From Actimicrobium antarcticum (GTDB lineage: Bacteria > Pseudomonadota > Gammaproteobacteria > Burkholderiales > Burkholderiaceae_D): a stretch of DNA of 64,000 bases. Shown piece after piece: positions 34,392 to 43,678 of the stretch. The stretch is taken from assembly GCF_039536745.1 (NCBI RefSeq), contig NZ_BAAAZE010000007.1:186001-250000 (forward strand), in the 5' to 3' direction. The notes beneath the pieces are model-generated. The model made no database searches, was not told the DNA's origin, and saw only the letters and a program-made list of their open reading frames with translations. The translations under genes were made by a program, and so were the position numbers. Each line of letters opens with the position of its first letter. The first letter of the stretch is position 1.

Positions 34392-36611
34392 TCAGAATAC
34401 GTCTTCACGGTACCTGCCACTGGCCTTGAGCGTCCGGACGTTCATGTTGCGCGGTGCGAGGATCGCGTCCAGCGCCAGCCTGACGCTGCCCGCCATGGCG
34501 CTGCTGCCGCACACCAGCACCTGGCCGCCGTGTTCGATCAGCGTGCGCAGGTTGTCGGCGTCCTCCATCAGGCGAATCGGCACGCGCACACCATTCTCCA
34601 CGCGCGAAAAAGCCGTGTGCAGGCGCGTGAGCCGCCGATCCGACAGGTAGTTGCGCAGCTCGGGTTCGTACAAAAAATCGGATTCCGGGTTGCGGCCACC
34701 CCAGTACAGATACATCGGGTGCTTGCCGGTATTGTTCCGGATGAATCCGGCCAGCGGACCGATACCGGTACCGGCGCCGATCAGGATCACCGCCGCCTTG
34801 CCGGAGGCCGGCCGGAATTGCGGATTAGGCTGGATGAATGCCGCGATACAGTCACCCGGCTGCAGCCCGTGCAGGTAGGTCGAACACAGCCCCCCGGTCT
34901 GCTTGCGTACGCAGATCTCAAGGATGCCATCGCGCGAGCTGCTGGCAAGTGAATAGAACCGCGGCATCGGGCTGCCAGGAACGACGACGCCGACCAGGTC
35001 GCCGGCGTCGAAGCGTGGCAGGCTGTTTCGTCGAAACAGGCGGTCAATCAGACTGGCAGGTTCGCTCGCAGGCACCGCGGCAAAGCGCAGCACGGCAGTC
35101 GGTTCCTGCTCCTGCAGGCCGTAGTCGACCCGTTCACGCAGGCACAGCGAAAAGGTGCGCGGATGTTGCGGCGTATGTTCGAGTTTGAGTGGCAATCCCA
35201 ATAGCGCGCCAACGGTGTCGCCCCAGCGGGCAAATTCCTGCGTCGACTGGCGGTCGATCGTGGCCACGTCCAGCGCGCGCCGCCAGCCATGCGCCTGCAG
35301 CGCTGCATCCGCATCCCGGGCGAACTGGCAGAAACTGGCGAACTGGTGATCGCCAAAACCAAGCACCGCATAGCCAGTCGCGTGATTGGCCGGCACCCGG
35401 TCGAGCAGCGTGAGGAACTGGTTGGCCGAAGCCGGCGCATCGCCGTCGCCATAAGTGGCCGTCAATATGAACAGGTTGCGGGCATGGTCGTAGCGCTCCG
35501 GGAACTGGTTCATCGGCGCCGTGTGGACCCGCTGCCCGGCCTCGCGCAACGCATCATGCAGTACCCGGGCGAATCCCCATGTACTGTTGTTTTCGCTGCC
35601 GACCAGGATCACCGTCCCGGCGGCTTGCGCAGTGCTGTTACCGGCGATACGGGGTTTGGCACGCTGACGCTGCCACCAGACAATCGCGCCCGTGACCGCC
35701 ATCCACGGTGCACCGAGCGCGCACAGGCCGAGCAGAAGTCCGAGCCACCACAGGCCCTCGCCCGTGTGCAGTTGATAGATCAGTTCATAGGCTTCACGTA
35801 CACCGCTGTGCGCGCGAAAGGACAACGCGGCACCGGTGGCCTGATCGACGTAGGCATCACCCTGCCGGGTCCGCAAGGTGAATACTGCGGACAGGTCACC
35901 GGGACTCGGAAAGACCAGTTCGCGTAAATCGGCCAGATCGGCCGCCATCAGAGCAGGCAGACGGGCAACGGGCTTGGGCTGCCCGCCAGAGGTGGTGGCA
36001 GGGAAATCCGGTTCGGCCTGCATGCCATCGGAAATCAGGCCGAAGGTTGCTGCCGACATGGTCATGCCGGTCAGTGCCGACATCAGCAGGCCCGCGACGG
36101 CGACACGGCCGACCTGCGCGTGCCAGCGCTGGCTGCGGCTGCCGTGCAGCGGACGAATGACCTGACGCCAGCCGCCAACCCGCTTGACCAGCAACAGCAT
36201 GCCCGAGATGCAGAGCACCAGCATCGCCACTGCGGTGATACCGGTGACCACGCGTCCGGGCGTATCGAGCAACAGGGAGCGGTGCAGTTGCTTGACCCAG
36301 CGCGCGTAGGCCGATGGCACAAAGGGCGCAATGGCTTTGCCACTTACGGGATCGACCCGGTCTGCGCCGGGACCGGCTGGCGCGCTGTAATACACGATCA
36401 GGGAGCCCGAAGGCGTGCGCTGGATCTGTTCAACACCCGGATATTGCCGCACTACCCGGTCCGCCAGTTCGGCCACACTCACGCCTGCGGGCAGGCTGGT
36501 GCGGAACCGGTCGAGCGCGGGATTGATCGACAGGAGTGCGCCGGTGATGCCGATCAGCAGCACGAACAACGCGCTGATCAGGCCGGGCAAAGAATGGAAC
36601 CGTCGCAACAT
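34392..36611 (-). CDS. PepSY-TM protein fused to a flavodoxin/FAD/NAD(P)H reductase
   Basis: The 739-residue fusion begins with a PepSY-TM region: TM at about 8-29, 120-141, 168-190 and 289-313, with periplasmic loops and His residues in QLHRSLL and QLHTGEG. A flavodoxin-like domain follows (about 330-475: VILVGSENNSTWGFA, LTATYGDGDAPAS). A cytochrome-P450-reductase-like FAD and NAD(P)H unit completes it (PRFYSLASSS, LIGAGTGIGPLAGFIRN, YLYWGGRNPESDF, VLVCGSSAMAG). It should carry electrons from cytosolic NAD(P)H through FAD and FMN towards the periplasm. Haem binding in the PepSY part is possible but unproven. Eleven bases separate it from the DUF2271 gene. Confidence 0.9.
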   Translation of the reverse strand: MLRRFHSLPGLISALFVLLIGITGALLSINPALDRFRTSLPAGVSVAELADRVVRQYPGVEQIQRTPSGSLIVYYSAPAGPGADRVDPVSGKAIAPFVPSAYARWVKQLHRSLLLDTPGRVVTGITAVAMLVLCISGMLLLVKRVGGWRQVIRPLHGSRSQRWHAQVGRVAVAGLLMSALTGMTMSAATFGLISDGMQAEPDFPATTSGGQPKPVARLPALMAADLADLRELVFPSPGDLSAVFTLRTRQGDAYVDQATGAALSFRAHSGVREAYELIYQLHTGEGLWWLGLLLGLCALGAPWMAVTGAIVWWQRQRAKPRIAGNSTAQAAGTVILVGSENNSTWGFARVLHDALREAGQRVHTAPMNQFPERYDHARNLFILTATYGDGDAPASANQFLTLLDRVPANHATGYAVLGFGDHQFASFCQFARDADAALQAHGWRRALDVATIDRQSTQEFARWGDTVGALLGLPLKLEHTPQHPRTFSLCLRERVDYGLQEQEPTAVLRFAAVPASEPASLIDRLFRRNSLPRFDAGDLVGVVVPGSPMPRFYSLASSSRDGILEICVRKQTGGLCSTYLHGLQPGDCIAAFIQPNPQFRPASGKAAVILIGAGTGIGPLAGFIRNNTGKHPMYLYWGGRNPESDFLYEPELRNYLSDRRLTRLHTAFSRVENGVRVPIRLMEDADNLRTLIEHGGQVLVCGSSAMAGSVRLALDAILAPRNMNVRTLKASGRYREDVF

Positions 36612-36622
36612 GCTGGCCGCGC

Positions 36623-37093
36623 TTACATGTCGTAGGTGAAGGACTTGATGTAGCCGCGTCCCTTGACCGGCTTGCCGGCGCCCAGTTTGGTGAGCGGACT
36701 GCGCGCATCGGCAGGGTTGTCGCGGCCATCCTCGGCGGCACTGTCCACGCGGATTTCATAGCCGGCATCGATCAGTGCGTCTTCCAGTTCGACCGTTACC
36801 TTGAGCGACTTTCCGCTGCCCACGCTGGCACCGGTGAGCCCGTCGAATTCACGGCTGTTGAGCCCGCTGCCGCGCGCCCAGTCGCTCATGTGCTTGTAGT
36901 ACTTCACCTTGGTGCCGGCGACCCACAAGGTCTTTTTGTACTTGCCGGCGGCGTCGGTGAGATAGAACGCAAGGTAGGCGCCATTGCCGCCGTAGCTCTG
37001 CAGTTGCGTGGTGAGTGTCACGGGACGGGCCTGGACCAGAACGGGGAGTACCAGAGCGCCTGACAGGCAGGCGCCAACGATCAGCTTTTTCAT
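36623..37093 (-). CDS. DUF2271 secreted protein with FMN-attachment motif
   Basis: The 156-residue periplasmic protein has a signal peptide at about 1-22 (cleavage near VQA-RP) and a DUF2271-like body (YLAFYLTDAAGKYKKTLWVA, DWARGSGLNSREFDG). Residues 84-90 read DGLTGAS, which fits the ApbE flavinylation pattern D-G/S-x-S/T-G-A-S/T, so Ser90 is a candidate FMN acceptor. Its ATG overlaps the stop of the small PepSY gene (ATGA). Together with ApbE and the PepSY reductase it would form an extracytosolic electron-transfer unit. Confidence 0.88.
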   Translation of the reverse strand: MKKLIVGACLSGALVLPVLVQARPVTLTTQLQSYGGNGAYLAFYLTDAAGKYKKTLWVAGTKVKYYKHMSDWARGSGLNSREFDGLTGASVGSGKSLKVTVELEDALIDAGYEIRVDSAAEDGRDNPADARSPLTKLGAGKPVKGRGYIKSFTYDM

Positions 37094-37455
37094 GGAAGTG
37101 TTCCTTTGTTTGCGGGGCCGGTTTGTTCACGGTGATTGGCCCTGGATTGCACCGGTCCGAGATAGTCCGAGGTGTCGCCGGACGGACCGAAGTCCACCTC
37201 CAGGCTACGCATGCGCAGCGTGGCCGGTGCGTACTTGGCCTTGATTTTGTTACCTGCGCGGTCGGTTCCCCTGACCTCGTAGCAACCGTCGTCGACCTTG
37301 ATGCGCTGGACCGTCCAGCCACGCTGTTCGACCTCCTGGCGCAACAACTCACGCGGCTTCCACTCCGACATGGGGTCCGTGCAATCGTTGTCGGCAAACG
37401 CCGCGCTGCTGGCGGAAAGCACGGCCAGTGCAGCGAGTGTTCGATACAGAATCAT
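37090..37455 (-). CDS. Small secreted PepSY-domain protein
   Basis: The 121-residue protein has signal peptide LAALAVLSASSAAFA and a single PepSY-like domain (LLRQEVEQRGWTVQRIKVDD, GCYEVRGTDRAG) with two Cys that could form a disulfide. GAGGAGC before ATG 37455 supports this start. It begins the flavin module, 155 bp after the outer-membrane factor gene; the spacer shows no terminator, so read-through is likely. Confidence 0.83.
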   Translation of the reverse strand: MILYRTLAALAVLSASSAAFADNDCTDPMSEWKPRELLRQEVEQRGWTVQRIKVDDGCYEVRGTDRAGNKIKAKYAPATLRMRSLEVDFGPSGDTSDYLGPVQSRANHREQTGPANKGTLP

Positions 37456-37610
37456 TACTTGCTCCTCGTTCGTGGGCGCAGTCAGGGAGTTGTCGGAACC
37501 TGCTGGCGTCAAACTGGTTGATGCAAAATTGCCGTCCGGGGTCGCGCACACCAAGTCGCGGATCGCTGAGTCGTCGGTTGAACGAACGCCAAATCCACCG
37601 ACCTGACAAT

Positions 37611-38918
37611 TCAATCAATCGACCAGATCACGTGCGCATCCAGACGTAACCGTGCGTACGCCGCCAGTGCGTCGACCTGCGCAGCCTGCATGGCAAGCGA
37701 TGCTTCCAGGGCGCGCCGCCTGGCACCGAGTGCTTCCGTCAGCGTGGTTTCGCCAGCCTGATACGCCCGCAGCATCAGGTCTGCTTGTTCCACTGACTGC
37801 TTCCCGACATCACGCAAGGTGTCCCAAATCTGGTAGGTGCGACTGCTGTCGATCAGCGCGCGCTGCGCCGCCGACTGCACCCGGATACGTACTTGCGCCA
37901 ACCGTTCCAGCGCCATGCGTGCCTTGAGTGCCGCGCCCGTCCCGTCAGCGGCACGGCCTGCACCCGGTATGGGAATCGACAGACTGATACCGATGACGCG
38001 TTCCTGACCGGCACGCTCACGGGCTGCGCGTACTGCGATGGTCGGGTCCGGCATGCGGTCACTGGCGAGGCGGCTTGCTCTCAGCGCATACAGATCGGCT
38101 TCTGCCTGGGCCAGTTCAAGTTCGTGATTGTCGTGCAGGATTTTTGCGAGCCAGGAGTCCGGCGATTCCGGTTCAGCTTGCGGCAACGGCAGATTCGCCA
38201 CGCTGGGCCGAGGCAATCCGGCGTAAGTGATGTCCAGGAATGCCAGTGCCTGGTCGCGCCGCTGCTCGGCCTGGCGCAACAATGCCGCAACCCGCAGATG
38301 CTCCGTCGCGGCCTGCAGCGCATCCAGCCCGGCGCCATCGCCTGCCTTGACGCGTCGATCGGCAACGACCCGCAACTGCTGGGTGACCGCGAGCTGCTCG
38401 CGCAGGCGTGCGACCGCGCTCAATTCGCGCAGCGCGTCGAACCAGTCCTTCATCAAGGTGCGACCAGCCTCATGCCAACCATCGGCTTGCATGGCCTGTG
38501 CCACTTCTACTCCTTTGTCGCCAACGGCCCGGTCCTTGTCGGCCTTGCCAAACCAGCGCACCGGCCGCTCCAGCGCGAGATCCTGTTCGTTGTAGCGCTC
38601 GCCACCGGTGATGCTGCGCTGGTTGAGTCCGGTACGCAGAGTCCATTCGTGCGACCCGGCCACCAGCTTGTCTTTTTCGGCCGAGGCCAGATCCATGTTG
38701 AAGGCACCGAGGCGGAATTGCGGCAGGCTTTCCAGCACGCGCCGCACCACCGGTTCGGGCGGCAGTATGGTCAGCGCACCGCCTTCCGTTTGTTGTGCTT
38801 GTTGTGCTTGTTGTGCTTGTTGTGCTTGTTGTGCTTGTTGCACGGGTGGGGTCTCCGCCAGTGCGACAAGATGCACGCAACCCAGGCTGAGTGCGACGAG
38901 GTACGACAGCGGCTTCAT
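37611..38918 (-). CDS. TolC-family outer-membrane efflux protein
   Basis: The 435-residue outer-membrane factor of a tripartite pump has a signal peptide (cleavage near ALA-ET), then an in-frame QQA repeat (residues 26-42), then two TolC/OEP repeats rich in long helices (ERLAQVRIRVQSAAQRALID, MLRAYQAGETTLTEALGARR). Its start overlaps the DUF3240 stop by 4 bases. It partners the RND pump and adaptor upstream. Confidence 0.9.
   Translation of the reverse strand: MKPLSYLVALSLGCVHLVALAETPPVQQAQQAQQAQQAQQAQQTEGGALTILPPEPVVRRVLESLPQFRLGAFNMDLASAEKDKLVAGSHEWTLRTGLNQRSITGGERYNEQDLALERPVRWFGKADKDRAVGDKGVEVAQAMQADGWHEAGRTLMKDWFDALRELSAVARLREQLAVTQQLRVVADRRVKAGDGAGLDALQAATEHLRVAALLRQAEQRRDQALAFLDITYAGLPRPSVANLPLPQAEPESPDSWLAKILHDNHELELAQAEADLYALRASRLASDRMPDPTIAVRAARERAGQERVIGISLSIPIPGAGRAADGTGAALKARMALERLAQVRIRVQSAAQRALIDSSRTYQIWDTLRDVGKQSVEQADLMLRAYQAGETTLTEALGARRRALEASLAMQAAQVDALAAYARLRLDAHVIWSID
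38789..38841 (-). repeat. In-frame 9-bp repeat encoding (Gln-Gln-Ala)n
   Basis: Five nearly exact copies of a 9-bp unit (GCACAACAA on the coding strand, plus a sixth ending QQT) lie just after the signal peptide of the outer-membrane factor. Changes in copy number would keep the frame. Confidence 0.92.
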
Positions 38919-39283
38919 GCCAGCCTCCCGTAGCAGGAGACCGGACTGATCCAGTAGGCCACATTGGGATTGCGGATTTCCTGCGCCAGCGCCGCGATCA
39001 GCTGGCGCAGATGGACCTCATTGCCGACGATCAGCACCAGCTTGCGGGTGCTGCGACCCTGCACCCGCTCCATGGTGGATTGCAGGACTGAGCCCTGCCC
39101 CATGCCCTGCGCATCCATGATCGAGAAGCCGCTGGCGAGGGCCGGATGCAGCAGCAGGAAGTCCAGCACGTCTTCTTCCAGCGTGATCGGAATGGCGAGC
39201 GTCAGCAATGCGTCGTGGCCGGGTTGGCTACTCTGTTGGCTGTTCTGTTGGCTACTCTGTTGGCTATTCTGTTGATTACTCAT
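38915..39283 (-). CDS. DUF3240 protein of the RND efflux operon
   Basis: This 122-residue cytoplasmic protein has a Gln/Ser tract (residues 3-20, repeating QQNS/QQSS) followed by a DUF3240 body resembling PII-like ferredoxin folds (LTLAIPITLEEDVLDFLLLH, KLVLIVGNEVHLRQLIAALA). DUF3240 genes commonly lie inside CzcCBA/CusCBA-type operons; the role is unknown. It overlaps the RND gene by 8 bases and the outer-membrane factor gene by 4. Confidence 0.85.
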   Translation of the reverse strand: MSNQQNSQQSSQQNSQQSSQPGHDALLTLAIPITLEEDVLDFLLLHPALASGFSIMDAQGMGQGSVLQSTMERVQGRSTRKLVLIVGNEVHLRQLIAALAQEIRNPNVAYWISPVSCYGRLA

Positions 39284-42200
39284 TCGTGACTCCGAGTCGG
39301 GTTACAGCGGTTGCCGGCACGCCAAAACGGCGGAAAAGGATCGGCAACAAAATCAGGGTGAGCAGGGTTGCGCTGAGCAGGCCGCCAATCACGACGATGG
39401 CGAGTGGCTTCTGGATTTCGGACCCCGGACCGGTCGCCAGCAGCAGCGGCACCAGGCCCAGGCCGGTGATGCACGCGGTCATCATGACTGGCCGGAATCG
39501 CCGCAATGCACCCTGCGTGACCACCTCGCCAAGCGGCATGCCACGCGCCACCAGTTGATTGAAGCAGGTGATCATCACCAGTCCGTTGAGCACGGCGATG
39601 CCCATCAAGGCGATGAAGCCAACCGAGGCAGGCACCGACATGTATTCCCCCGTCAGGGCCAGCGCATAGACGCCGCCGATCAGCGCAAACGGGATATTGA
39701 CGAACACCAGCAGGGCCTGACGAATACTGCCCAGCGTGCTGAACAGCAGCAGGAAAATTAGCGCCAGCGCCACCGGCACGACCAGCGCAAGTCGCGCTGC
39801 GGCGCGTTGCTGGTTTTCGAACTGACCACCCCACGACAGCCGATACCCCGGTGCCAGCTTGACCTGCCGCGCCACTGCCGCCTTGGCCTCGTCGACAAAT
39901 CCGACCAGGTCACGGCCCCGCACATTGGCGCGCACCACCACCATCCTGGCGCTGTTTTCACGCTCGATCTTGACCGGGCCGTCAACGCTGCGCAAGCTGG
40001 CCAGCTGGCTCAGCGGAATGGCACCGCCATCAGCCAGCGGCAGCCGCAATTGCTGGAACAGCTCGGCCGACATGTGCAGCGCCTCGCTGCCGCGGATGAG
40101 CAGTGGCAAGCGCTTGCCGTCTTCGATCACCACACCGCTGACCCGGCCTTCGATCAAGGTGCGCAAATCGTTCTGGACCTGATCGACGCTCAGGCCGAGC
40201 CGCCCGGCAGCGACCCGGTCGATGTCCACCTGCAGGTACTGGACACCGGCGTTCTTCACCGTCAGCACGTCCTCGCTGCCAGTAATGGCCTGAACCACGT
40301 TCACGATTTGGCCTGCCATGTCACCCAGCACCCTGGTATCCGGTCCATAGACCTTGATCGCCAGATCGCCACGTACGCCCGACAGCATTTCCGAGGTGCG
40401 CATCTCGATCGGTTGCGTAAAACTGATATTCACGCCCGGGAAGCTTTCGGTGGCGGCGCGCAGGCTATCGATCAGCGCTTCCTTGTCACGGCTTTTCCAC
40501 TCGGCCCGTGGCTTGAGCACCAGGAAGGAATCGGTTTCGTTGAGTCCCATCGGATCAAGTCCCAGTTCATCGGAACCCAGCCGTGCAACGATGCGTTGCA
40601 CATCGGGCACCTGCGCCAGGATGCGGCGCTGGATTGCCATGTCGAGCCGGGCCGACTCCTGCAAATTCACCGACGGCAGTTTTTCGATCTGCATGATGAT
40701 GTCGCCCTCGTCCAGCGTCGGCATGAACGACTTGCCAACAAACAGGAACATGCCAACGGCCAGCAACAGGGCCACCACGGCGACCGATCCGATGATCCGT
40801 TCGCGACCGAGTGCGCGGCTGAGCGACCATGCGTACGCCGTTTCGAGCCGCTGCACCAGACGCGGCACCGGTCCGTGAGACTCTTTGAGCACCAGCGACG
40901 CCAACACCGGAATGAAGGTCAGCGACAGCGCCAGCGAGGCAGCAAGTGCAAAAATAATGGTCAGCGCCACCGGCGCGAACAGCTTGCCTTCCAGTCCCTG
41001 CAACGACAGCAATGGCAGGAAGACGATCATGATCACCAGCATGCCGGCAGTCACCGGAACCGCCACTTCGCGCACCGCCCGATAGATCACATGCAAGCGC
41101 GACATGCCCGGTTGTGCGCTGGTGCCGTGGGCTTCGATGTTCTCGACCACGACGACAGCAGCATCGACCAGCATGCCGATCGCAATGGCCAGGCCGCCGA
41201 GTGACATCAGGTTCGCACTGAGGCCGAACGCGTTCATCAGCAGGAAAGTGCCGAGCGCCGACAATGGCAGAATGCAGGCCACGACCAGCGCCGAACGCAG
41301 ATTCCCCAGGAACAGATACAGCAACACGATGACCAGCAAGGTGGCTTCGCCGAGTGCCTTCGTGACCGTGCCGACCGCGCGCTCGACCAGGTTACCGCGA
41401 TCGTAAAATGCGCTGATCGTGGTGCCAGCGGGCAGCGTGCTGCCGATCTCATGCAAGCGTTCACGGACCTGGTCGACGACTTTTTGCGCATTCGCGCCAC
41501 GCATCGCCAGCACCAGTGCCTCGACTGCCTCGCCTTTGCCATTCTGGGTGACTGCGCCATATCGGGTCAGCGCACCGATCCTCACCGACGCCACCTGCCC
41601 CACCGTGGTGGCGATGCCGTCCCGATTGCGGATCGCGATGGCGCGCGCGTCGTCGAGCGTGCGAATGCCGCCGTCGCTGCGGATCAGCAGTGACTCTTCG
41701 CCGTTGCCCAGCCGGCCGGCACCATCGCTGCGGTTGTTGGATTCCAGCGCCTGCTGCAACTGGCTCAGCGAGATACCCCGCGCTGCCAGCGCGGCCAGAT
41801 CCGGCACCACCTCGAAGCTCTTGACCATGCCACCGAGCGAGTTGACGTCAGCCACACCGGCGATATTGCGCAATTGCGGCCGGATGGTCCATTCGAGCAG
41901 GGTGCGCTTTTCCATCAGCGACAGCGGACCTTCGATGGTGAACATGAAAATTTCGCCGAGCGGTGTGGTGATCGGCGCGAGTCCGCCGCTGACCGAGGCC
42001 GGCAAGTCCTTCAGGACATTGGCCAGCCGTTCGCTGACCTGCTGGCGCGCCCAGAACACGTCGGTGCCTTCCTGAAAATCAAGCGTGATGTCGGCGATCG
42101 CGTATTTGGATTGCGAGCGCAATACCGCCTGGCGCGGAATCCCCAGCAGCTCCTGTTCGATCGGCGCGACGATGCGTGCTTCGACTTCCTCCGGCGTCAT

Positions 42201-42368
42201 GCCCGGCGCTTTCATGATCAGTTTGACCTGGGTGCTGGAGACATCCGGAAAGGCATCGATCGGCAAGTCCCTGAATGCCTGCACCCCGGCGGCTGTCATC
42301 AGCGCCACCAGCACCAGCACCAGCAGGCGTTGCGACAACGATAGTGCAATGAGTCGCGCTAGCATCAT
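39276..42368 (-). CDS. Heavy-metal efflux RND transporter (CzcA/CusA family)
   Basis: This 1030-residue inner-membrane proton/metal antiporter has TM1 (SQRLLVLVLVALMTAAGVQA), a large periplasmic loop, a central TM block with the heavy-metal-type GMLVDAAVVVVENIEAHG, a second periplasmic loop and a final TM block. DFQEGTDVFWARQQVSERL is typical of HME-RND. The metal (Cu/Ag or Co/Zn/Cd) cannot be assigned by eye. I chose ATG 42368, which overlaps the adaptor stop as ATGA. Confidence 0.94.
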   Translation of the reverse strand: MMLARLIALSLSQRLLVLVLVALMTAAGVQAFRDLPIDAFPDVSSTQVKLIMKAPGMTPEEVEARIVAPIEQELLGIPRQAVLRSQSKYAIADITLDFQEGTDVFWARQQVSERLANVLKDLPASVSGGLAPITTPLGEIFMFTIEGPLSLMEKRTLLEWTIRPQLRNIAGVADVNSLGGMVKSFEVVPDLAALAARGISLSQLQQALESNNRSDGAGRLGNGEESLLIRSDGGIRTLDDARAIAIRNRDGIATTVGQVASVRIGALTRYGAVTQNGKGEAVEALVLAMRGANAQKVVDQVRERLHEIGSTLPAGTTISAFYDRGNLVERAVGTVTKALGEATLLVIVLLYLFLGNLRSALVVACILPLSALGTFLLMNAFGLSANLMSLGGLAIAIGMLVDAAVVVVENIEAHGTSAQPGMSRLHVIYRAVREVAVPVTAGMLVIMIVFLPLLSLQGLEGKLFAPVALTIIFALAASLALSLTFIPVLASLVLKESHGPVPRLVQRLETAYAWSLSRALGRERIIGSVAVVALLLAVGMFLFVGKSFMPTLDEGDIIMQIEKLPSVNLQESARLDMAIQRRILAQVPDVQRIVARLGSDELGLDPMGLNETDSFLVLKPRAEWKSRDKEALIDSLRAATESFPGVNISFTQPIEMRTSEMLSGVRGDLAIKVYGPDTRVLGDMAGQIVNVVQAITGSEDVLTVKNAGVQYLQVDIDRVAAGRLGLSVDQVQNDLRTLIEGRVSGVVIEDGKRLPLLIRGSEALHMSAELFQQLRLPLADGGAIPLSQLASLRSVDGPVKIERENSARMVVVRANVRGRDLVGFVDEAKAAVARQVKLAPGYRLSWGGQFENQQRAAARLALVVPVALALIFLLLFSTLGSIRQALLVFVNIPFALIGGVYALALTGEYMSVPASVGFIALMGIAVLNGLVMITCFNQLVARGMPLGEVVTQGALRRFRPVMMTACITGLGLVPLLLATGPGSEIQKPLAIVVIGGLLSATLLTLILLPILFRRFGVPATAVTRLGVTNE

Positions 42369-43561
42369 TGTCCTGCCTTGGCCGGGCTGGCCGGAACAAC
42401 AACCGCAGGTGCGCTTCCCAACCCGGCCCACACGCCCTTCAAGGCAACGATACCCTGCGTCGCCACCGCATCACCGACGGCAACCGGTCCAGTGATCCAC
42501 ACCATGCCGCCACCCGCCGCGCGCGCCTGAACAGGCACGACGGCGAAGCCGGACTGGTTGCGCAAAAAGACGAACTTGTCGCTGCCACGCTGCACCAGTG
42601 CAGCCTCCGGCACGGCGACGCTGCCGCCCTGCTGACTGGCGCGCAGCAGGCGTGCCTCGACGAAGCCGTTGATCTTCAGGCAGGCATCCTGGTCAAGTTG
42701 CCGTGCCCGCACCTGACCACTCTGGTTCGCGCCATTGAGCAACGGCGAAATGGCGATCACCCGCAGCTTGCTGCAGCCGGCCACCTGCAACAGGTCACCC
42801 ACTTTGAGCATCGGCAGCTGCTGTCGCGAAGCCTGCAATTCGACCCAGAGCGGCCCGTCACGACCCACCTTGGCCAGCGTCATGCCGGCGTCCACCTGCT
42901 GGCCGGGGCTGACCGGCAGCTCGAACACGATGCCGCTGTACTGCGCGCGCACCGTCAGCGACGGCGACAGGTTGCGGCTGGCAGACAAGCTCTTGATGGC
43001 CGCGGCGCTCAGTCCGACGCGGCGCAATGACTGGTAGCGCTCGGCGGCGCCCAGCGCTGCCATTTGCGCGGCGGCACGGCTTTCGTCGACGCGGGAACGG
43101 GCGATAATGCCGTCGCTGAAAAGACTCTCGTCACGTGCCAGTTTGTCGCTGGCCAGTTTTGCGACCGTGGCCAGCTGCAGGTATTCGCGCTGCAGCTCCA
43201 TCCATGGCTGGCTAAACATCGTCAGCAGTGGCGCGCCGGCCCGCACTGGCTGCAAGCTCGTTACGTGAATCTCCTGCACCACGCCGCCAAGCTGGCTGCT
43301 GACCAGCGTGAGCGATGTACCGGGCGCCACCACCGTGCCGGCAAGAACCAGATCATTGCTGTTGGGCGCAGCACCCGCCAGCGTGTCCAGCACGGGGGCG
43401 ACGGCGATGCCCGCCCTGGCGATCTGGATATCGCTGATGCGTAATTGTTCTGGCGCGCACTGCGCCAGCGGTGCGGCAGCAAGCAGCAATGACCCGCACA
43501 GCAGGCTCAACAATGTACGGTGCGGGTGGACGGCGGCGGGCGGGGATCGGAATGGCGACAT
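42365..43561 (-). CDS. Efflux RND periplasmic adaptor (membrane fusion protein)
   Basis: The 398-residue adaptor has a signal peptide (LLCGSLLLAAAPLAQCA), then lipoyl/barrel-sandwich halves (TSLTLVSSQLGGVVQEIHVT; YSGIVFELPVSPGQQVDAGM) and a helical hairpin. It is the first gene of the minus-strand operon and faces the response-regulator gene across 117 bp. Confidence 0.92.
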   Translation of the reverse strand: MSPFRSPPAAVHPHRTLLSLLCGSLLLAAAPLAQCAPEQLRISDIQIARAGIAVAPVLDTLAGAAPNSNDLVLAGTVVAPGTSLTLVSSQLGGVVQEIHVTSLQPVRAGAPLLTMFSQPWMELQREYLQLATVAKLASDKLARDESLFSDGIIARSRVDESRAAAQMAALGAAERYQSLRRVGLSAAAIKSLSASRNLSPSLTVRAQYSGIVFELPVSPGQQVDAGMTLAKVGRDGPLWVELQASRQQLPMLKVGDLLQVAGCSKLRVIAISPLLNGANQSGQVRARQLDQDACLKINGFVEARLLRASQQGGSVAVPEAALVQRGSDKFVFLRNQSGFAVVPVQARAAGGGMVWITGPVAVGDAVATQGIVALKGVWAGLGSAPAVVVPASPAKAGQ

Positions 43562-43615
43562 GGCGTTGGCAATTTCGTAGAGGTGGACGATGGGCAGGAT
43601 GTTGAGGCGCAGATA

Positions 43616-43630
43616 TTAAGAAGTTCTTAA
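43616..43630. promoter_or_regulatory. Candidate response-regulator operator
   Basis: TTAAGAAGTTCTTAA is a perfect 7-1-7 inverted repeat between the divergent adaptor and regulator genes. CTTAA-type half sites are used by PmrA/QseB-type regulators. Binding by the adjacent regulator is inferred. Confidence 0.6.
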
Positions 43631-43678
43631 CAACCTTCGCCTATCATTTATTCAACAGCACTCGGAAGGAGCTCTACC

